From the NCBI RefSeq assembly GCF_010548305.1, contig NZ_JAAGLV010000015.1, forward strand, positions 62,001 through 126,000: a DNA stretch of 64,000 nucleotides. The letters are read 5' to 3'. This DNA comes from Streptomyces sp. SID13031. GTDB taxonomy: Bacteria > Actinomycetota > Actinomycetes > Propionibacteriales > Kribbellaceae. Positions 59,181 through 64,000 of this stretch are shown piece by piece; within the stretch, counting starts at the first letter, position 1, and the number at the start of each line of letters is the position of its first letter. The position numbers were made by a program, and so were the translations under genes. The notes beneath the pieces are model-generated. The model saw nothing but the letters and a program-made list of their open reading frames with translations, ran no database searches and was not told the DNA's origin.

Positions 59181-60555
59181 CGCCGCGAGTCAGTCCGGGA
59201 AGTGCCGCGAGCAGTCCCAGACCGGCCGCGACGAGTGGGACGAGCAGCGCGGATCGGAAGTCGTCCACCGTCAGTTCGTCCGCGGCGGCCAGGATCGCGG
59301 CGACCACGGCCAGGCCCAGCGCCGAGCCGAACTGGAACGACGTCGTCAGTACGCCGCTCGCCAATCCCTGCTCCTGCTCGGAAATCCCATCGGTGGCCGC
59401 GATGGTGAGCGGTCCGTAGGCCAGTGAGAACGCGAGCCCGAGCAGGATCAGTGACGGCAACATCGCCGGATAACTCCAGTCCGCACTGAGCGGCAGAAAG
59501 AGGGCGTAGCCCGCCGCGGCGAAGGCGAATCCGCCGAAGACCACCCGGCCGTTGCCGAAGCGGCCCACCAGCCAGGGCGTCAGTGTCGGCGCCAGGATCG
59601 AGTCGATGCCGATCACCATCAATGCCAGTCCGGTCTGGAGTTCGGTCCAGGATCGCAGTTCCTGCAGATAGAGCACCGCAATGAACTGGAAGCCGACAAA
59701 CGAGCCGACCAGCAGGATCGCCCCGAGATTGGCCCGGACGAGAGCCCCGTTGCGGAAGATGCCGAGCCGGACCAGAGGTTCCCGCACCCGGCGCTCGATG
59801 CCGATGAACGCGACCAGCAGTGCCAGGCCGGCGATCGCGGTGAGCGTGGTCTGCAGCCGCGGCACCTCGGGTGCCCGGACCACCGTGCTCACCAGCAGCA
59901 GCATCGCTCCCGTCAGGCTGATCGCGCCGCCGAGGTCGAAACCGCCGTGCTGCCGGTCCGGAGCCGCTTCGCGCGGGAGCAGCGTGATCGCGCCGGCCAG
60001 GATCACGGCGGCGAGCACGACGGGCGCGAAGAAGACCCAGCGCCAGTCGATCGCGGTCAGCAGTCCGCCGGCCACCATGCCGAGCGAGAACCCGGCGGCC
60101 GCAGTACCGGCGTACACCAGCAAGGCCTTGGTGCGTTGGGGGCCTTCCGGGTAGGTCGTGGTGATGATCGACAGGCCGGCCGGGGCCATGAAGGCGGCGG
60201 CGATGCCGGTGACGAAGCGGGCGACGATCAGCACCCAGCCTTCGGTCGCGAAACCGCCGAGACCGGAGAAGGCGAGGAAGACGATCAGCCAGCCGACGAA
60301 CATCCGCCGCCGGCCGAGCAGGTCCGCGGCCCGGCCGCCGAGCAGGACGAATCCGCCGTAGCTGAGGACGTAGGCGCTGACCACCCATTGCAGTTCGCTG
60401 GTGGACAGGCCGAGCTCGGTCCGGATCGCGGGCAGCGCGACGCCCATCATCGAGACGTCGATGCCTTCCAGGAAGACCGCGCCGCAGAGGACGAACAGAA
60501 CAGCCCAGGCCCGGCCGGTGAGCCGTTGCTGGGTGATGGTTGATGACACGGACAT
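59164..60555 (-). CDS. MFS transporter, DHA2/EmrB-QacA type
   Basis: 463 residues from ATG 60555; GTG 60549 is better placed relative to GGAG. Fourteen probable membrane helices; motif A GGRAADLLGRRRMFVGW, motif C-like GIAAAFMAPAGLSII, and the DHA2-typical QGLASGVLTTSFQFGSALGLAVVAAILA near the end. It is a probable multidrug or metabolite exporter driven by proton motive force. Divergent from an HxlR regulator, which probably controls it. Confidence 0.92.
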   Translation of the reverse strand: MSVSSTITQQRLTGRAWAVLFVLCGAVFLEGIDVSMMGVALPAIRTELGLSTSELQWVVSAYVLSYGGFVLLGGRAADLLGRRRMFVGWLIVFLAFSGLGGFATEGWVLIVARFVTGIAAAFMAPAGLSIITTTYPEGPQRTKALLVYAGTAAAGFSLGMVAGGLLTAIDWRWVFFAPVVLAAVILAGAITLLPREAAPDRQHGGFDLGGAISLTGAMLLLVSTVVRAPEVPRLQTTLTAIAGLALLVAFIGIERRVREPLVRLGIFRNGALVRANLGAILLVGSFVGFQFIAVLYLQELRSWTELQTGLALMVIGIDSILAPTLTPWLVGRFGNGRVVFGGFAFAAAGYALFLPLSADWSYPAMLPSLILLGLAFSLAYGPLTIAATDGISEQEQGLASGVLTTSFQFGSALGLAVVAAILAAADELTVDDFRSALLVPLVAAGLGLLAALPGLTRGANASR

Positions 60556-60580
60556 GCTCCGGTTCTTGGAAGTGAGGTTG

Positions 60581-60595
60581 GTTATCTCTTGTAAC
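60581..60595. promoter_or_regulatory. Candidate HxlR operator
   Basis: GTTATCTCTTGTAAC (GTTA/TAAC arms) lies in the 70-bp gap between the divergent MFS and HxlR genes. Assigned from position and symmetry only. Confidence 0.35.
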
Positions 60596-60625
60596 TGACC
60601 CCATCTTGAGGAACCATCAGGGATT

Positions 60626-61051
60626 GTGGAAGAAGGCACTTCAAAGGAACCGAGTTACTCCTGCTGCACCGAGGATGCGTTCCAGTGGGACACCCGCGAG
60701 GACTGCGAGGTCCGGCAGATCCTCGACCGGATCGGCGACAAGTGGTCCCTGCTGGTGATCGCGTTGCTCGATGACCGCAAGCTGCGCTTCACCGAACTGA
60801 AGAAGACGATCGACGGCATCAGCCAGCGGATGCTCACCGTGACGCTTCGCCAGTTGGAGCGCGACGGCCTGGTACTTCGTACCGTCCATCCTGTCGTCCC
60901 ACCCCGCGTCGACTACGAGCTCACCCCGCTGGGCGTCACCCTGCACGCCACCATCCAGTCCCTGGTCACCTGGACCGAATCCCATCAGCAGGAGATCGCC
61001 ACCGCCCGCGCCACCTACGACGCCGCCGGCCAGCTCAGCACCTCCAGCTGA
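60626..61051 (+). CDS. HxlR-family winged-helix regulator
   Basis: 141 residues from GTG 60626. Contains CEVRQILDRIGDKWSLLVIALLDDRKLRFTELKKTIDGISQRMLTVTLRQLERDGLVLRTVHPVVPPRVDYELTPLG, the complete HxlR winged helix. N-terminal cysteines (SCCTEDAF and the DC before EVRQIL) could sense oxidants or aldehydes, as in several family members. It is divergent from the DHA2 exporter, its likely target. Confidence 0.92.
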   Translation: MEEGTSKEPSYSCCTEDAFQWDTREDCEVRQILDRIGDKWSLLVIALLDDRKLRFTELKKTIDGISQRMLTVTLRQLERDGLVLRTVHPVVPPRVDYELTPLGVTLHATIQSLVTWTESHQQEIATARATYDAAGQLSTSS

Positions 61052-61118
61052 CCTTCCCCGCCGCCACCTGGTTTCGTACCTCCGGGGACTGCCGGAGTGG
61101 GGTCTGTGCGCAGGCAAA

Positions 61119-61148
61119 CGGCCGGCAACCCGTGAGGATTGCCGGCCG
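61119..61148. terminator. Bidirectional terminator between HxlR and tex
   Basis: Perfect 10-bp arms CGGCCGGCAA/TTGCCGGCCG (61119-61128, 61139-61148) with a 10-nt loop; a short T run follows on the minus strand (TTTGCC), serving tex. Confidence 0.7.
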
Positions 61149-61167
61149 AGTTGTTCAGGGGTTGGGG

Positions 61168-63624
61168 CTAGCGGACGGTGAAGCCTGCTTTGCGGAAGGC
61201 GTCGGCGAGGGAGCCTTCGTCCATCGGGACGTCCTTGGCAGGTTGTGAGGTACCTGTACCGCGACCACCCTGACCGCCTTGACCGCCGCGACCTTTGCCG
61301 CCGCCGGCAGGACCGCTACCGCCGTTGCCACGAGAGCCGCCGGAGCCGCCAGAGCCGCCAGAGCCGCCAGAGCCACTGGAACCGCCTCGGTTTTCGCCGG
61401 TGCGGGCTGAGCGGCCTTCGCCGGGGCGGCCGCCTGAGGTTGGGGTGCCTACTTCGTCGTCCAGCCGTAGCGTCAGGGAGATGCGTTGGCGGGGGATGTC
61501 TACCTCGAGCACCTTGACCTTGACGATGTCGCCGGGCTTGACGACCTCGCGGGGATCCTTGACGTAGTTCTTCGACAGCGCCGAGACGTGGGCCAGGCCG
61601 TCCTGGTGCACGCCGATGTCGATGAAGGCGCCGAAGGCGGCCACGTTGGTGACCTGGCCCTCCAGCCGCATCCCGGGCTTCAGGTCGCCGATCTTCTCGA
61701 CGCCCTCGGCGAAGGTCGCGGTCTTGAAGGCCGGTCGCGGGTCGCGCCCCGGCTTCTCCAGCTCGGCCAGGATGTCGGTCACCGTCGGCAGACCGAACAT
61801 GTCGTCGACGAAGTCAGCCGCCTTCAGCGACTTCAGGGCCGACGAGCCGATCAGCGACTTCAGGTCGGTCTTCGTCGAGTCGATCATCCGGCGCACCACC
61901 GGATACGCCTCCGGGTGCACGCTCGACGAGTCGAGCGGGTCGGCGCCATCGGGGATCCGGAGGAAGCCGGCCGCCTGCTCGAACGCCTTCGGGCCGAGGC
62001 GCGGCACCTCCTTCAGCGCGGTCCGCGACTTGAACGGGCCGTTCTGGTCGCGGTAGATGACGATGTTGTCCGCCAGCCCCTGGGTGATCCCGGAGACCCG
62101 GGTCAGCAGCGGCGCCGAGGCGGTGTTGAGGTCGACACCCACCGCGTTCACACAGTCCTCGACGACAGCGTCCAGCGACCGCGACAGCGAGTTCTCCGGG
62201 AGGTCGTGCTGGTACTGCCCGACGCCGATCGACTTCGGGTCGATCTTCACCAGCTCGGCGAGCGGATCCTGCAACCGCCGCGCGATCGAGACCGCGCCGC
62301 GCAGCGTCACGTCCATCCCCGGCAGCTCCGCCGACGCGAAGGCCGACGCCGAGTACACCGACGCTCCCGCCTCCGACACGACCGCCTTGGTCAGCTTCAG
62401 CTCCGGGTGCTTGGCGATCAGCTCGGCCGCCAGCTTGTCGGTCTCCCGTGACGCCGTACCGTTGCCGATAGCAATCAAATCGACCTTGTGGGCGGCGGCG
62501 AGCGCGGCCAGCGTGGCGATCGATCGATCCCACTGGTTCTGCGGGACGTGCGGGTAGATCACCCCGGTGGAGACGACCTTGCCGGTCGCGTCGACAACGG
62601 CGACCTTCACGCCGGTACGGAAGCCCGGGTCGAGCCCCATCGTCGCGCGCGTCCCAGCCGGTGCAGCGAGCAGCAGGTCGCGCAGGTTGGCCGCGAAGAC
62701 GCGGACGGCCTCGTCTTCAGCGCTTTGCCGCAGACGCGTCCGCAGGTCGATGCCGAGGTGGACCAGGATCTTCGTCCGCCAGGCCCAGCGCACAGTCTCG
62801 ACCAGCCACTGGTCGGCCGGACGGCCCTTGTTCTCCACGCCGACTTTGCGGGCGATGGTCGCCTCGTACTCCGTCGGGCCCTCCGGCGCCTCGGCCCCGG
62901 CGGGCTCGGACTCGATGGTCAGCGAGAGCACTTCTTCCTTCTCACCGCGGAACATCGCCAGGATCCGGTGCGACGGCATCTTGGTGAACGGCTCGTCGAA
63001 GTCGAAGTAGTCCGAGAACTTCGCGCCGTCGGTCTCCTTGCCCTCGCGCACCTTCGACCCCAGCCGGCCGCGCGTCCAGACCCGCTCGCGCAGCTCACCG
63101 ATCAGGTCGGCGTCCTCGGAGAAGCGCTCGACCAGGATCGACCGGGCGCCGTCGAGCGCGGCCTGCGGGTCGGCCACCTGGTCGTTCACGAACACCGTCG
63201 CCGCGGCCAGCGGCGGCACGCTCGGGTCGGACAGCAGCCCGTCCGCGAGCGGCTCCAGGCCGGCCTCGCGGGCGATCATCGCCTTGGTCCGGCGCTTCGG
63301 CTTGAACGGCAGGTAGATGTCCTCCAGCCGCGACTTGGTCTCCGCGGCGAGGATCGACGCCTTCAGCGCGTCGTCCAGCTTGCCCTGGCTCTCGATCGAC
63401 TCGAGCACGGTCGTCCGGCGCTCCTCGAGCTCGCGCAGGTACCGCAGGCGCTCCTCGAGGGTACGCAGTTGCGCGTCGTCGAGCTCGCCGGTGACCTCCT
63501 TGCGGTACCGCGCGATGAAGGGCACTGTCGAGCCCTCGTCCAGCAGCCCGACGGTTGCCCGGACCTGCCCCACGCCGACTTCCAGCTCGTCCGCGATCCT
63601 CTGCTCGACCGACTGCAATGCCAC
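61168..63624 (-). CDS. tex: Tex transcription accessory protein with Gly-rich tail
   Basis: 818 residues from GTG 63624. Tex N-terminal domain (1-about 180), YqgF/RNase-H-like domain (about 325-460: MGLDPGFRTGVKVAVVDATG...), helix-hairpin-helix region (SGITQGLADNIVIYRDQNGPFKSRTALKEVPRLGPKAFEQAAGFLRI) and an S1 RNA-binding domain (about 650-725: LKPGMRLEGQVTNVAAFGAFIDIGVHQDGLAHVSAL). Tex binds nucleic acid and affects transcription and gene expression in several bacteria; exact role is debated. After S1 is an unusual 70-residue Gly/Ser-rich tail with RG repeats, probably disordered RNA-binding. It has a terminator behind it. Confidence 0.95.
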   Translation of the reverse strand: MALQSVEQRIADELEVGVGQVRATVGLLDEGSTVPFIARYRKEVTGELDDAQLRTLEERLRYLRELEERRTTVLESIESQGKLDDALKASILAAETKSRLEDIYLPFKPKRRTKAMIAREAGLEPLADGLLSDPSVPPLAAATVFVNDQVADPQAALDGARSILVERFSEDADLIGELRERVWTRGRLGSKVREGKETDGAKFSDYFDFDEPFTKMPSHRILAMFRGEKEEVLSLTIESEPAGAEAPEGPTEYEATIARKVGVENKGRPADQWLVETVRWAWRTKILVHLGIDLRTRLRQSAEDEAVRVFAANLRDLLLAAPAGTRATMGLDPGFRTGVKVAVVDATGKVVSTGVIYPHVPQNQWDRSIATLAALAAAHKVDLIAIGNGTASRETDKLAAELIAKHPELKLTKAVVSEAGASVYSASAFASAELPGMDVTLRGAVSIARRLQDPLAELVKIDPKSIGVGQYQHDLPENSLSRSLDAVVEDCVNAVGVDLNTASAPLLTRVSGITQGLADNIVIYRDQNGPFKSRTALKEVPRLGPKAFEQAAGFLRIPDGADPLDSSSVHPEAYPVVRRMIDSTKTDLKSLIGSSALKSLKAADFVDDMFGLPTVTDILAELEKPGRDPRPAFKTATFAEGVEKIGDLKPGMRLEGQVTNVAAFGAFIDIGVHQDGLAHVSALSKNYVKDPREVVKPGDIVKVKVLEVDIPRQRISLTLRLDDEVGTPTSGGRPGEGRSARTGENRGGSSGSGGSGGSGGSGGSRGNGGSGPAGGGKGRGGQGGQGGRGTGTSQPAKDVPMDEGSLADAFRKAGFTVR

Positions 63625-63759
63625 TGTCCCGCATCCCCTCTACATCCGAATGACAGACGAGCATTCTGCCCCGCTCGTCACACCCCACATCCTTCCCTAT
63701 CCCCCCGACAGAACAAGACCACCGCCCCCACCCTGTGGACAACCGCCCCGAATCCGGTA

Positions 63760-64000
63760 CTACGCGGCGTCGGTCCCGCGGGCCGGGCGCATCAGGGTGC
63801 AGGCGATGACGACTGCCATGGCGACGAGTAGACCGGCGATGGCGAAGGAGAGCTGGAAGCCGCTGGTCAGGGCCTCCAGGACCGGCTTGCCCGCCTTGGT
63901 CAGGCTCTCGGTGTGGGTGGCGGACAGCGTGGCCAGGACGGCCAGGCCGAGTGCGGCGCCGACCTCGCCCATCGTGCCGATCAGGCCGGAGGCCAGGCCG
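63760..64000 (-). CDS. MFS transporter, DHA2 type (only C-terminus in window)
   Basis: The open frame runs off the right edge; visible are about 80 C-terminal residues: GLASGLIGTMGEVGAALGLAVLATLSATHTESL (the DHA2 helix motif) and a last membrane helix FAIAGLLVAMAVVIACTLMRPARG. Full gene length and regulator are outside the window. Confidence 0.8.
   Translation of the reverse strand, partial: GLASGLIGTMGEVGAALGLAVLATLSATHTESLTKAGKPVLEALTSGFQLSFAIAGLLVAMAVVIACTLMRPARGTDAA

Overview
The window is GC-rich, gene-dense chromosomal DNA from an actinomycete. Third codon positions are almost all G or C, GTG/TTG starts are common, and many starts sit 6-8 nt after a TANNNT -10 box (leaderless transcripts). 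Several genes are actinobacterial in type: the TadA-associated protein, LytR_C protein, DUF853 HerA-like ATPase, SigE-type ECF factor and T7SS genes. My impression from protein resemblance is Propionibacteriales, perhaps Kribbella-like; this was not tested.

Layout. 1-6.3 kb: a truncated GH95 alpha-L-fucosidase-type gene and a secreted S15 peptidase (both minus), a LacI regulator and menB. 6.3-33.8 kb: the most unusual region. It has a membrane protein with a ricin-type lectin domain, then an overlapping operon of ECF sigma factor, membrane protein and a 1497-aa FtsK/EccC motor. Facing it are two minus-strand genes for a WXG100-like protein and a probable secreted substrate. Divergent from these is a 15-kb gene for a 5015-residue protein with an N-terminal T7SS-type helical domain, a membrane segment, four tandem ADP-ribosyltransferase modules and a long beta-rich C-terminal part. 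Next come a protein fusing a right-handed beta-helix to a CbxX/EccA-like AAA+ ATPase, and a Tat-exported protein with its own promoter.

33.8-41.1 kb: housekeeping genes (upp, TadA partner and tadA, tRNA-Ser(CGA), K+/H+ antiporter, LytR_C protein, L,D-transpeptidase, HerA-like ATPase). 41.1-50 kb: a decayed tripeptidyl-aminopeptidase-like pseudogene, a diguanylate cyclase, a secreted SH3 protein, a SigE-family sigma factor with a proline-rich membrane partner, a DinB/XRE pair, a SnoaL-like protein and an intact TAP-type hydrolase. 50-64 kb: small regulator/target pairs (APH-like kinase, methyltransferase, TetR/SDR, MFS/XRE, MFS/HxlR), an M15 peptidase coupled to a 39-aa acidic ORF, two small resolvase-like-region genes, acetyltransferases, tex and the end of another MFS gene.

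The leading candidate for a new system is 7.6-33.8 kb: an EccC-driven secretion locus with its own ECF sigma factor whose main cargo looks like a giant four-active-site ADP-ribosyltransferase, served by a beta-helix/AAA+ chaperone-like protein. A second notable feature is a cruciform-forming element present twice (34.8 and 53.3 kb) with a conserved 17-nt loop and compensatory stem changes.
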